Shown here one piece after another: positions 9,433 through 20,265 of a stretch of 64,000 bases of DNA. Every line of letters begins with the position of its first letter. Position 1 is the first letter of the stretch. Location: assembly GCF_958450345.1 (NCBI RefSeq), contig NC_088780.1:120976226-121040225 (forward strand), read 5' to 3'. The position numbers and the translations under genes are program-made. Under the pieces are notes generated by a model. That model did no database searches. It was not told the DNA's origin and was given only the letters and a program-made list of their open reading frames with translations. This stretch comes from Calliphora vicina (taxonomy: Eukaryota; Arthropoda; Insecta; Diptera; Calliphoridae).

Positions 9433-12400
9433 ATGGATAGTATACAGCATAACACTATATCAAAAAAATTAAAAATTATACATATTAATGTAAATTCTTT
9501 AATTTCAATAAGTAGAAGGTATAACCTTCAACAATTTCTCATAACACACAATCCCGACATTGTTCTATTGAACGAAACAAAACTGAATTTTAGACATAAA
9601 TTACAGTTTAATAACTATATAATGATTAGGAAAGATAGGACTGAGGCAAAACAAGGAGGAGGAACAGCAATACTAATAAAAAACAATATAAAATTCTACA
9701 ATTATTCCAACAATATGACAAATTCATTTAAGTTTCTAGAAACATGCATAATACGTATACCAATGATTGCTAATAAGTCAATGTTTATTATATCAGCATA
9801 TTTTCCTTCCGGCAATAATGATTCTTTTATTAAAACTGAAATACATAATTTATTTGAATCGCTAAATTTACAAAATACCAACAACTTCTACATATTAGCA
9901 GGAGATCTAAATTGTAGAAATACAGATTGGGGTAACCCAACTAACAATCCGAAAGGAAATAAATTGAAAGAATGGTTGTCAGATAATATAATAAATTTCA
10001 GATGTAAACTTTACGCTTCAAATTTCCCGTCCTTTCTTAGATCAGGATCATATCTAGATATTTGTATTGCAGATTTTAGATTGCACATTCATACGGAAAA
10101 CAACTCACTGAATGGTCTTGAAACATTAGATTTTGACAGTGATCATAATGCTATACAAATTTACGCTTCAATGAATAATGAACAAGAGGAGTTTACTTTT
10201 ATAACAGAGCCACCTATATCTAAATACAATTTTAAGAAAACAAACTGGAAAAGATTTCAGAACAAGATAAATCGTAAATTGGAAAATGAAATCAAAAAAA
10301 CAAATTATAGAAATCTTTTGAATTCTGAAATTGACTCTCATGTTTATAGACTTAATAATATAATTGTTAATGTTATAGAAGAAGTCACACCTAAATATAA
10401 AAACATTGATTCACTTTCCAAAAAAGCGAACTCGACCATTAAAAAACTTCATACAGAAAAAAGTAAAATACTAAATTATATTAAAAAACATAACAGATTA
10501 GAACATATTCTATCCGAATCTTCGCTAAATCTCATGAAAGTTAAGTTAAAATTAATTAGAAAACTTATCAATGAAAATTTTCAAGTTGTAATTAACAAAG
10601 ATATTGAAGAAAAATTGACTACAATAGATCCAAAAGACTCCATAGGCATGTTCAAGGAAATAAAAAAGAATTTCAAGAAATTAAAACCATTAAATCTTCA
10701 GAATATAAAAATACCAGAATATTCGGAACACCTTTTAAATAGAGCGGGAATATCACCAAATAGTCTTGAAAAAGATAATTTAAATAATTTTATAATTCGT
10801 GACCAAGAACAAATGTTAGACACTGTTGGTGCATTTTTAGAATCTGTTCATGCACACAAATCAATTAATTTAAACAACAACTTACAAGTTCAAGTAAATA
10901 ATTTTTTCAATCAGTTTTTAGAAATGAAAACCTTATATGAAAACAACCATACTACTTTAACAAATTTTAGTACAGAGAAGACATCTGATAACCTAGATGA
11001 ATCTCAGACAGAAAATTATTTCATTACAAGAGATAAAATACAATATATTTTTCATAACTTAAGAGGTAAACTGCCATCAGGTGTTGACAAAATACCAAAT
11101 ATTGTACTGAAAAATATTCCTAATAAGATGATTTTTGAGTATTGTAATATTTTCAATAATATGCTAAATAATTCTTATTTCCCAATAAAATGGAAAGAAG
11201 CTAAAGTTGTTTTGTTACCGAAAAAAGATAAAGATTCAAGTAATCCAAAAAATCTTCGAGCAATTAGTTTACTTCCTAATATAAGTAAAATCTTTGAAAT
11301 ATGTATTAATAATAATATTAATACATTTTGTAAATATAAGAACTTAATAAACGAAAAACAGTTTGGCTTCAAATATAAACATTCAACAATAAATGCGATC
11401 AATTTACTTCTATCTAACATCAATTGGAATTGGAATAGGAAACTCTGTACTGGAGCCTGTCTCATAGACATGGAAAAAGCTTTTGATAGCGTTTGGATAC
11501 CTGGACTAATATTTCAATTAAATGAATTTAATTTTCCAATGTATCAAATTATATTAATCTATAATATGATCAGTAATAAAACTTTTAAAGTGTATCATCA
11601 AAAAAAGAAAAGTAAAAACACATTTTCAATAACTAACGGTTTACAACAAGGTACGGTAAATTCACCTGTACTTTTTAATTTATTTATATTCAAATTACTC
11701 AATGAAATAGAAAACATAATATCCTTTGCAGATGATATAATAATATATCATGCTGACAATACCATTGAAAACATCAATCTAAATCTACAGAAAACGTTCA
11801 ATGTCGTAGAAAAGTTTACTATTGATTGGAATTTGAAAATTAACGCACAAAAATGCGAAACTATCCTATTTAGACCTCCAGTAGATAAATGTAATTATAA
11901 TATTAAGAAAAACTGGAAACAGTTTGGTATTAAATCTAATATAAATAACGTTGAAATACCAAATAAGGAAATAGTAAAATACTTAGGTATTTATTTAGAT
12001 AAATTTTTATATTTTAACACCCATATTAATGAAGTATTAAACAAAGCAAAAAAAGCATTTTTTCTATACAAGTCATTATTTTACTCGAAGTATACATATA
12101 TCATCAAGAGTAAAAGTTGTAATGTATCAAACATTAATTAGACCAATTATTACATATGGTTGCCCTATTTGGTTCAATATTTCACCATCCTACATGGAAA
12201 AATTGAGATTGTTTGAAAGAAATTGTTTAAGAGCTTGCACGTCTAAATATAGATCACCAGAAAGTAATTATAAAAAATATATATCCAATAAAAAATTGTA
12301 TGACATTTCAAATGTAATTAGAATTGACAATTTCATAATATATTTAATAAGAAATCATATTACAAGATGTACATCATATATAGAAAATAATTTAATAATG

Positions 12401-12673
12401 GCTCCGTATTACACGAATGATGAATATATTATAAATACATTAGAAAAAGGTTTTGTGCCTCCTGAAGCCTTTTTATACTTGGATAAGATAAATATTATTC
12501 AGACTGAAAATTGTGTCCCAATCTTCTATCATAATTTTAGAAGGGCTAATATAAAAGCAGTTAATTGCAGTTCAATTACGAATGATATCAGATATAATAC
12601 TGATATAGGAAATCAAAAACCTTGCACTTTGCAAAGATTAAATACTAAAAAATTTTGGTGGCTAAATCAATAA
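9433..12673 (+). CDS. LINE ORF2, AP endonuclease and reverse transcriptase (frameshifted)
   Basis: ORF2 nicks the target and performs target-primed reverse transcription. The first 902 residues are open from the ATG at 9433. The endonuclease domain (residues about 13-245) shows HINVNSL (N21), LLNETKL (E48), GGGTAIL, AGDLNCRNTDWG (D158, N160) and SDHNAI (D237, H238). The reverse transcriptase (about 540-830) shows LPSGVDKIPN, LRAISLLPNISKIFE, QFGFKYKHST, the first Asp in CLIDMEKAFDSVW (D679), GLQQGTVNSPVLFNL and the FADD box (D767, D768), then YLGIYLD. The frame shifts at about 12085-12105. The next frame, YQTLIRPIITYGCPIW onward, runs to a stop at 12673 and is the usual thumb and C-terminal region. 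It has no RNase H. All catalytic residues are present, so this copy is broken by that single indel. Confidence 0.9.
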
Positions 12674-12982
12674 CTTCTTATACTGCTTTTATTTTATCCC
12701 TCTGACAAATTAAACCATTTTTTTTTGATAAAAATGTAATGTTTTTTTTATAATTTTTCATTACAAGAAATCTTAAATCAATCTTTATTCAAAGTACACA
12801 AATCATTAATATATATTTTATAAAAAAAGAAAACTACTTGTATATCAATAATACTCGAGAGCTCTATTAAGGGACTTTGTATATCTTTAAGTTTATATTG
12901 TTAACTAATGTTTATATAGTTTAATTGTTACCAAAAATGTAAATAAATAAACATATTAAAAAAAAAAAAGCTAGCTTAAGTT
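12674..12982 (+). promoter_or_regulatory. LINE 3' UTR, poly(A) signal, tail and target duplication
   Basis: The non-coding 3' UTR is followed by overlapping AATAAA signals (about 12942-12950), an A tract (12958-12969) and the 3' target duplication GCTAGCTTAAGTT (12970-12982). Confidence 0.75.
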
Positions 12983-13371
12983 AATGTCAAAACCGAACGA
13001 AAAGTCTGTCAAATGCTTAAGAAAATCCGAAGAAACTTTTAGGTGGCCATAATGTACTTACGTGCATTCAAAACAATTTAGCCCCATTTGCACATTTATG
13101 TGCAACACGTAATTAAAAAAATACGTATTTCTTATTATTTTATGAAAATAAATTAATTTTCTTCATTGTATAAAACAAACAAACAGCTGATTCCGTACGG
13201 AATGTGCGACCAGCTTCGCTCTTTGCTTAAGCAAATAAAAGTTGACGAAACTTGACGAAACTCTCTTAAGTACATTATAGTTTGTCACATACTTTTATAT
13301 GTATTCGCACAGTTGCTTAAGCTGACTTAAGCTAGTGTATGCATATTATAGTTGGGCCTAAAAGTTCCCTC
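12983..13371. other. Right part of the GGCCCAAC TIR element
   Basis: Non-coding sequence with many CTTAAG and TTAAGC motifs. It includes a partly inverted pair (cataatgtactta around 13050, taagtacattatag around 13265) and ends in the right TIR at 13331-13358. Confidence 0.5.
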
Positions 13372-13650
13372 ATCCGCAAAAATAATTTTCGTTTATTGCG
13401 TTCAACCAGAATTTAAGACATACAAAATCGTCTTTCAAGGTCTCTCAGTTTCAATTCGTATGGCACCCAATTTCCTTGCTTTCTAATGTATCCTGCTGCT
13501 TGCAAACGTTTTGGAATTGCTGATTGAGTAGCTCCCAATGATTTTTGTCTTCAAACTTTTTTGGCAGGCCTGGGGGTTCTTGAAACCGATGGAACGCATT
13601 TGCCATAAGCTTCAGTGAGCAATCGGTCTGCTTTAGCGGCACTATTTTTC
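13372..13650 (-). pseudogene. mariner transposase relic M3, N-terminal half
   Basis: On the minus strand, from about 13650 downward, decayed codons read the start of the DNA-binding half: TEAYGKCVPSVSRTPRP-like, KKFEDK, then after a frameshift LQAAGYIRKQGNWVPYELKL and RDLERRFC. This matches M4 (29413-29790) and M2. The relic ends around KRKLFL at about 13390, where the catalytic domain should begin. The matching C-terminal part lies at 7551-7778, across the nested insertions. It has stops and frameshifts and is not functional. Confidence 0.75.
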
Positions 13651-13909
13651 ATATTAAAGAAATAAAGAAAATCTTCTCACATTTTCGAAGCAAAAAGAAC
13701 TTTGTTGTTTACTCTATAATGTTCAATTACTAAGTGAGCATAAATGACAGATATGGACCCTTCAAAATAACATGTAAGTTATTAAAAACAAATACCGCTT
13801 TCAAAAGATACGACAACGGAACAAAGGCTTGAATAACTGCTATATAGATTTCACACATCATGGCTACCAAAGTATAAAAATGGTAAAATTTATAACACTG
13901 TAAAAAATA
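13651..13909. other. Non-coding DNA
   Basis: Nothing recognised between mariner M3 and the foldback element. Confidence 0.4.
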
Positions 13910-14114
13910 ACACTGTCCAACAAATTGATACTTTTTGATTGGAACAGAATAGCGACCCTATAATTCTGAAAGGCCATGTTGAGTAGATAATTTTTGTAGA
14001 ACAAACTTATAGTCCAGCTGGTCAGAATGTTTTGTTACAGTGGGTCAAAGTTTTAATTTTTTGATCGAAGGGAGCAGTATACTAACTAAAAAAATGTTGT
14101 GAGTTAATGTCTAA

Positions 14115-14241
14115 CCCCCAGTAACACGAAGTCTGGTTATGTTTTAACTAATAGTTATACTGACAGTTTTCATACAAAAATAATTTTAACCGACAGTATA
14201 ACTATTAGTTAAGGCCTAACCAGACTTCGTGTTAATGGGGG
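14115..14241. mobile_element. 127-bp MITE with TAA duplication
   Basis: The ends CCCCCAGTAACACGAAGTCT and the reverse complement of CCCCCATTAACACGAAGTCT form long imperfect inverted repeats covering most of the element. It is flanked by TAA (14112-14114 and 14242-14244). The uninterrupted sequence GTCTAAGAGAATT is present in the opposite arm of the host foldback (near 15757), which confirms the insertion. A 3-bp TAA duplication fits the PIF/Harbinger superfamily (inference). Confidence 0.8.
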
Positions 14242-14309
14242 TAAGAGAATTATTATTGTCAAAGTTATATTGTGGAATTTAATGGGGATAATTTTTGTGG
14301 ATTTTTTAA

Positions 14310-15698
14310 CCCTCTAGCTCCTTTTGCTCCATATTTTCTTAGTTTTTAGATGTCGGGCCTACGGGGGTTCAAAATTTTTTTTTAAAATATCATTTATATT
14401 TGCGATAAAATTTCGAATACTGAACAAATAACCTGATAACAGTTATCTCGTCCATATAAAAAGTTACAAGCATCCAAAGTTGGAACATGTAAGAATTACC
14501 GTATTTTTTTTACATTTTTTCCCAAAAAAGTCCCTATATTTTTTCTTTTGTAGAACAAAAATTTTCTTTGGGACTATATACAATTTGTATATGATCCAAA
14601 AAGGCATCCTAATGCAAAAGCGTGTCAAATAAAACTTGGCTAACTTAAGCGGACCTAGTCGCCCACAGACCTATCCAAACTTCGCCGATTTAAAAAAGAA
14701 TTTTAGGTTTGAGTAAAAAATTCTTAAAAGGTAAAACACAGATTCTCGAAAATGCTCCATGTTTGTATAGCCCTATATCTTATTTAAATACGTACAAAGT
14801 TATTTTACTATCGCACGGTAAATAACGTCATAGTAGACACTTAAAAACACATTTCCTTCTTTAAGGAATTTTGATATTTGAAACAAAAACTGTCAAAAGT
14901 TATAATGCCATTAATTTAAGGACATTTGGATATACAATATTTCCAAATTTTATTATAATATCTTTAACCGTTAAAAATGGACATTAATTCAAATTTTATA
15001 TTTTTGTTCATGGAAAAAACATATATTAAAATTTTTAAATTTCATAAAATTATTTTATTTCACTAAACTGTTAATCTTAAAGTCCTAAGGTTTTCAGCAA
15101 TACCAACTACTTATACAAAAAGTTTGTATTTATTCATCAGTAGCTCCACAAACCTTGCTCCCTTTTGAAATATATTAACGTGTTTTTATATATTCTATTG
15201 AAAATGTGTTTTGGAAAAGAACGTAAAAAATACTGCCATTTTTACATGTTCCAACTGTTAGCAAGTTGTTTTTGTAGTATTCGAAATTTTATCGCTGAAC
15301 CTCCGTAGGCCCGACATACATACATATATAAAAAACTAAAAAAAGGTCGAGCAAAATTAAAAAAAAAATAAATAAACCGAAATTACTCTTGACCTAAAAG
15401 TGATAGCCAACATGTGTATATACGTAGATCTTCTCTAAGACTATTTATATTTTAAATATTAGCTCATTCGGATCATAAATAAATTTTTGGTGATTTTTTT
15501 AAAAATATGAGACGCTAGGTGGCGTTTAATTTTACTAATTAAGCGTAAAGAGCTTTATTTAAAATTTTTAGATCTTTGGTGACCCCCACTGAAATTTTCG
15601 TAGAATATTTTAATCCTTAAATGTCCTTTTTGAAAGGACTTTTTTTGATTTTCCCGAAAAAAGGGTCAAATTGACCCCCAAAGAGATGAGCTAGAGGG
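14310..15698. mobile_element. 1.39-kb TTAA-flanked element (piggyBac-like)
   Basis: The 11-bp TIR CCCTCTAGCTC (14310-14320) is matched exactly by GAGCTAGAGGG (15688-15698). TTAA occurs on both sides (14306-14309, 15699-15702). A second, inner inverted repeat is present: GTCGGGCCTACGGGGGTTC near 14352 against GAACCTCCGTAGGCCCGAC near 15298, extending to gttggaacatgtaa against ttacatgttccaac. No transposase was read, so it is non-autonomous. The part 14498-14878 recurs at 46130-46495. Confidence 0.75.
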
Positions 15699-15961
15699 TT
15701 AAGACCTTCCACAAAAATGATGCCCATTAAATTCCACAATATAACTCTGACAATAAGAATTCTCTTAGACATTAACTTACAATATTGTTTTCAGTTAGTA
15801 TACTTCTCCCTTCGATCAAAAAATTAAAACTTTGGCCTACTTTAAAAAAAAATTCAGACTAGGTGGACTATTAGTTTATTCTACAAAAAAGATCTACTCA
15901 ACATGCCCTTTAAGAATTATAGGGTCGTTATTCTGTTCCAAAAATGCTGTTGGACAGTGTA

Positions 15962-16112
15962 ATTGCTCCACTGACTGTTGTCATAACTCAAAAACAACTA
16001 GTCCGATATTATTAAATAAACTTCGAAAATTATGGTAAAATGGTAAATTTCTTCTTAGGTTAACAAAGCGGCTTTACCAAATATCCTGGTTTTATATAGA
16101 GCTAAAGCAGAA
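15962..16112. other. Short spacer
   Basis: Nothing recognised. Confidence 0.4.
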
Positions 16113-17478
16113 CACTGCACTATAGTTCAAAGTATCACTTTTTCCGTGCGAAATTCGAATTTCGAAGTTGTCATTATTTATTATTTTTTGTTGTCAACCT
16201 GTTACTAAAACTCCAATGCAATCAAATTCGCAATTGGTTTTTGTAAAATACAAAATATTGCTTGACAACACGCCTTCAAAGTCAAAGTTTCGATACATTT
16301 TTAAAAATTTTTAAATAGTATCAATATTAAATTGTAACATTTAACCGTTAATTATGGAAAGTGTGTGAATAATTTAAATAATGTTTAAAATGGAAAGTAA
16401 CGAGACGTGTAAGTACTTAATTTTTCTTTCCTAAATATTTGGAAACTATTTCCCTTTATATTAAAAATTACAATTTTTAAACATAACCTTAAAGTAAATT
16501 CTTTTGATTACAAAACTTTAATTTTATGGAAGCTTTTAAAAAAATGTTTACGTTTGTTAAACTTGAAATAAAAAGAAATAACTATATTGAAATGTTGTGA
16601 GTTCATTTCACTTTATTTCATACTGCGCATTTTTGCGCTTTCTGAGTAATTCAATTTTTTCTAGGTTACTGTGCAATAAAAAAAAATTAACTTATTGAAA
16701 TTTGGCTAAAAGAACGCCAAAAAGACACAAACTATGATGTTATTATTAAATATATTGTGAAGAAAATTAGAGCTTCTGTTATTCCTAAGGGCTGTAAGAA
16801 ATTATTGAATGAAAAAGTCCTCCATTTTGTCTACAATTACTTAAAAGTAAAGTGTCAAAAAATGCGGATGAAAACACTATATGGCTATGATATATGCTTT
16901 CAGATTTGTATCTTTGGTTACCAATGACATCCACAGTACACAGGGTATTAATACATTCGAAGCAGATGATAGAAAACACAGACGAAGAAATAGGATCGTT
17001 TTAAAAATTTAACATGCCCGAGGTGTCCTACTATGGGGACCCCTGGCCGCACCTCTAATGGGCCCATGCGGTCAAAATTCTAAATTTAAACAACACTTCT
17101 TCTTTGCGCATGTCAAATTTCATTCAAATCTAACTAAGGATTTAAAAATTACAGATTATTCCCCTCTTTTTTCTATATCACTGTGCGAAGTTTTATCTGA
17201 TATTTCAATTAATATTTTGAATCAAATGTGTTTACAAAATGAATTACTGATTCAACTAATTTGACTGAAAACTAATATGAAACAAATTTAAAAAGCAATG
17301 AATTTACTTTATTTTACTCCTGATGGGTCAATGGTCGACAAAGGGTTAATTTTTTCTTAAATTTGTTGAAAATATAAGTATTTCTACCTATGGTCCAATT
17401 TTGGTATCAAACAGTAGAAAACTTTAATAGTTATTAATTTCGCACGGAAAAAATTATACTTTGAACTATAGTTCACTG
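16113..17478. mobile_element. TIR element, 1.37 kb, class unknown
   Basis: About 40-bp inverted ends: CACTGCACTATAGTTCAAAG at 16113 and the inverse of CAGTGAACTATAGTTCAAAG ending at 17478, both continuing into TTCCGTGCGAAATT. No clear target duplication. Inside, about 16680-16870 has a moderately open plus-strand stretch (IIKYIVKKIRASVIPKGCKK) that I cannot assign. About 17005-17260 resembles other dispersed non-coding repeats (atgcccgaggtgtcctac). Non-autonomous as read. Confidence 0.6.
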
Positions 17479-17568
17479 GTAGGAACCAGTGTTTCCCTAG
17501 AACTAATACTACCAAATGTTATAAATGTGTCTGTTTTAGCTAACTTTGGCAGTTTAATGTCAAAAATT

Positions 17569-17828
17569 GAGTAGAATGCGTGGGATTCGTGTGTATGGGT
17601 TATTAAAAATTTCTTAGGAAATAACAAGGGTGATGATTGCGTTGGGCACTTTGAAGATATGTTAACTCAATTCCAGAATCTTGGAAGCAACATAAGCATC
17701 AAAGATTCACTTAGATCGTTTTCCTGAAAATCTAGGACACTTGAGTAAGGAACAGGGTGAATGATTCCACCAAGATATCCGGACAATGGAGGAACTATAC
17801 CGGGGTCGCTGGCATCACAACATATTAT
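17569..17828 (+). pseudogene. Relic of an unnamed insect repeat-encoded protein
   Basis: Two reading frames joined by a frameshift read NAWDSCVWVIKNFLGN, then ML.QFQNLGSNISIK, then HLDRFPENLGHLSKEQGE, stop, FHQDIRTMEELYRGRW. I recognise the block (S)HLDFFPENLG..SEEQGERFHQDI..ME.RYQGRW as recurring in uncharacterised, repeat-derived arthropod proteins, but I cannot name the family or its biochemical role. This copy has internal stops and a frameshift and is only about 87 codons long. It lies just outside the right end of the TIR element at 17478. Confidence 0.6.
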
Positions 17829-18010
17829 TAAAAGTATTGTAAAACTTTTAATTACTTATGGTTATTTGTACGATTTGCCTATTTATCATCCTAAATAAAA
17901 AAACTAAAATATTGTTGAAACTAACTTAAAATAACAATTATTTTGTGTGCGACAACAATGTTTTGTTACAAAGAACCATGGCTTTTCTCTGCGCGTGGTT
18001 TCCTTCTATG
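17829..18010. repeat. Decayed copy of the CACGCAGAG foldback family (right end)
   Basis: The segment with aaaatattgttgaaactaac, gcgacaacaatg, ttgttacaaagaacca and TTTTCTCTGCGCGTGG parallels about 27020-27120 and the right ends of the foldback elements at 34046-34528 and 56136-56566. The left end is not preserved. Confidence 0.5.
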
Positions 18011-19147
18011 CATCCGTATATTAATTTATTTAAAACCCAAGATTATATATTAAAAAAAACTAAAGCAACTGAATTTTGTAGCAGTCTTTTAAAATTCTAC
18101 TATTTGTTTCCTAAATATTTATATCAACTACGAATTAATGCATTTTCTATACATACACTGACTAATATACTACAGTACATAACAGTACGTATGTATGCAT
18201 CACAAAAGTATTAGACTGCAACAAACTTATACTAACAAAAAGCATTAAGTTACGTACCATAATTCCTCCTTAAACTGCCCCTTTTAATGTAGAAATATAC
18301 CAGTATAAACGGATAAACGAAAAAATTACTATCAAACAGTTCAAATTGGTGTCTTTGTGCCAGCCTAATATTAAAAACATTTGATTGTAATGAAAAACCA
18401 ATTTGTATGCTGATGATGAATTTGAATTATGTATTTGTGTTTTGATGAAAAGCTAGAAAATGAATTGACGTCGAAGCTAGTCTAAGAATTCAGACACTTC
18501 TTAAGGGAATTAACTCGTATCATTGTCATCAACATCATACATTTTTGTAGACACAAAAGATAATTATAACGGAAATTTATGTTGTACAAATAAACTCTAA
18601 AATTTATTTGAAACCTGCTCAAACATTGACATGTAAAGAATTTGCTATGATTTCACAAATGCTTTAAAATTTACTAAAACAAATACCATTATTAACAGCG
18701 ATTGCTGTAGGATTAACACAGAAGAGTAGAATTTGTTTTTTTTGGGATGTTTGGTTCATTTGCACTGACAATAAAAAGCCATAAAAAAACTTTTTTTTAT
18801 ATAAAATTTATATTGTATTTATTTGTGCTGATGTTTTTGTTGTTGTGTTGTCAGTTTTAACCGCTAATACCACTGATGTTCACTAAATTTTCCACCAGCA
18901 CAAACACTTGTGTAGATACATATACTTTATATATACATACATTTAGTTTGGAAACAACAAATACTCTAATGCACCAAAAAATATATTTGTGAGTTTAGAT
19001 TTTTTTTAATTTAATTTGAAAATAAAAGTTATTACAATTAAATTTGTTGGTAATGTTTTAATGCGCTACATACAGTAATTTGTGGGTGTTAATGGGAATG
19101 TAATATATTTTGATAAAGACTTCAAAATTTCCTTCTTCATTTCTATC
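18011..19147. other. AT-rich non-coding DNA
   Basis: No gene or element seen. Confidence 0.4.
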
Positions 19148-20265
19148 GTAGGTCTTAATGTAGCCCAACTGTAGTTTCAATGGGCCTTTATCAGGGACCG
19201 TAAATTACGGTTATCCCGAAAATTTTAAATCAAAATATCACTATGTTACAGTCAACTGTTATATGCCAATAGATTCGTATTGACATGCTCTTGCAGAATC
19301 TATGGTGATATCCCAACTCCACAGTTAACAGTTATTTTTCAACGTAAAAATAAAAGTTCGCGTGAAACTCTTAAAATAGAAGTTTTATTTATTTTTTTTG
19401 TTCAGTATGTTTCTTTATTGAGTCTATCTGATATAATGAGTGTAGTAATTTATTTGTTTAAGAAAGAAAAACAACAACAATTTAATAATAGGAATCAAAC
19501 AATATCAAATTAAAATCCCAATCGTTTTTATTTTAATGACAATTTTATCAATTGCAATGCAAAGTTTTTTAGAAATTGTAATGATCTGACCATCGGCAAG
19601 CTTTAGGTGTCAATTTATATAAAAGGAGTTTTATTTTCTGACGGGAAAAATAAAACTCCTCAAATGACTTTTATTTTATGACGGAAAAAATAAAAGTCCT
19701 CAAATGAGTTTTTTTTCTGACGGAAAAATAAAAGTCCTCAAATGAGTTTTTTTTATGACGGGTATTTGAAACTCTTTTTTTAAGAGTTTCATGCGAACTT
19801 TTATTTTTACGTTGAAAAATAACAGTTTTAGATGGATTTTTATTTTTAAAGTCACAAAATAACTGTCATAAAATAACTTATAACCGTTACGGCCCCTGGC
19901 CTTTATATAGACCAAGTTTTGCTTGAACCGTAGGTATTTATATTTAAGTTTTATATCTACCACATATCTTATATAGTCAAATCATAAGACATGTGGTAGG
20001 TCATTATATAATCCAAGTTCAGCTTCAATCATAGGGTTTATTATATTCCAAGTTGAATTTCAATCGCAAGTCTTTATATAGTCCAAGTATAGCATTAACC
20101 AAATGTCCAAATCGTAGCTCTTCATACAGTCCAAGTTTTGCTTCACTTTAAGGTCTTTATATAGTTCAAGTTTTGCATTACAGGCAGGTTAAAATTTAGC
20201 TTTAATCGCAGTTACTTACATGGCACTTTTATAGTCCAAGTTTAGCTTCATCCTTAGGTATTTAC
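19148..20265 (+). repeat. Degenerate 36-bp minisatellite, interrupted by a hAT element
   Basis: About ten diverged copies of a unit like TCGTAGGTCTTTATATAGTCC followed by AAGTTTAGCTTCAA. They lie at 19148-19191 and 19899-20265, interrupted by the 707-bp hAT element. More units occur at 24005-24090, so the array was probably longer and has been split by later insertions. Confidence 0.75.
19192..19898. mobile_element. hAT-like non-autonomous element, 707 bp
   Basis: The ends are CAGGGACCGTAA and the inverse of CAGGGGCCGTAA. An exact 8-bp duplication GCCTTTAT lies at 19184-19191 and 19899-19906. A long subterminal inverted repeat (AACAGTTATTTTTCAACGTA, AAAAGTTCGC, GAAACTCTTA) lies at about 19327-19376 and 19781-19830. 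At 19625-19780 there are three to four tandem copies of a roughly 45-bp palindromic unit, TTTTATTTTATGACGGAAAA plus AATAAAAGTCCTCAAATGA. No transposase. Confidence 0.9.

Larger units (their letters stand above)
7912..12969 (+). mobile_element. Near full-length Jockey-superfamily LINE
   Basis: A 5.06-kb non-LTR retrotransposon with a 5' UTR, ORF1 (zinc-knuckle gag-like), ORF2 (AP endonuclease plus reverse transcriptase), an AATAAA at about 12942 and a poly(A) tail at 12958-12969. The target duplication GCTAGCTTAAGTT follows the tail (12970-12982). It also precedes the element, where it is split by the 95-bp piggyBac-like insert (GCTAGC-TTAA | insert | TTAA-GTT). The 5' end near TACAGTTCGATCGCGACC fits a complete element with an internal promoter (inference). 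No RNase H domain is seen. One frameshift in each ORF makes this copy inactive as read. The exact clade within the Jockey superfamily is uncertain. Confidence 0.9.
7778..13358. mobile_element. TIR element (GGCCCAAC ends) carrying the LINE
   Basis: The left end GGCCCAACTATAATATGCAT (7778; also 7077 in the duplicate) reappears inverted at the right end as ATGCATATTATAGTTGGGCC, finishing at 13358. Inner subterminal sequence is also partly inverted (GCTAGCTTAAG against CTTAAGCTAG). Without the LINE and the piggyBac-like insert the element is about 400 bp and non-coding. Mariner M3 flanks it on both sides, so it landed in that relic. No clean target duplication is visible, so the class is undetermined. 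Confidence 0.6.
13910..15961. mobile_element. Foldback element with nested insertions
   Basis: The left arm (13910 to about 14305) and right arm (about 15703-15961) are inverted copies. They share ACACTGTCCAACA ends, TTGGAACAGAATA, the GACCCTATAATTCT block, AGTATACTAACT, GAGTTAATGTCTAA-like sequence and TATATTGTGGAATTTAATGG. With the two nested elements removed, the arms would be separated only by a few bases around a central TTAA, so the ancestral element was an almost perfect palindrome of about 530 bp. No coding sequence. The target duplication is unclear. Confidence 0.75.

Noticed and set aside
13896..15970. Target-site duplication of the foldback element
   Set aside because: Flanks (ATAAAAAATA before, AATTGCTCC after) share no convincing repeat beyond A/T bases.
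16785..17264. Short frames inside the 16.1-17.5 kb TIR element as a transposase
   Set aside because: No DDE, zinc finger or helix-turn-helix motif could be seen; too short and isolated.
16105..17486. 8-bp hAT duplication for the TIR element at 16113-17478
   Set aside because: AAGCAGAA and GTAGGAAC do not match well enough.
19625..19780. CRISPR-like repeat array
   Set aside because: There are no unique spacers; the units are tandem palindromes inside a hAT element in eukaryotic DNA.
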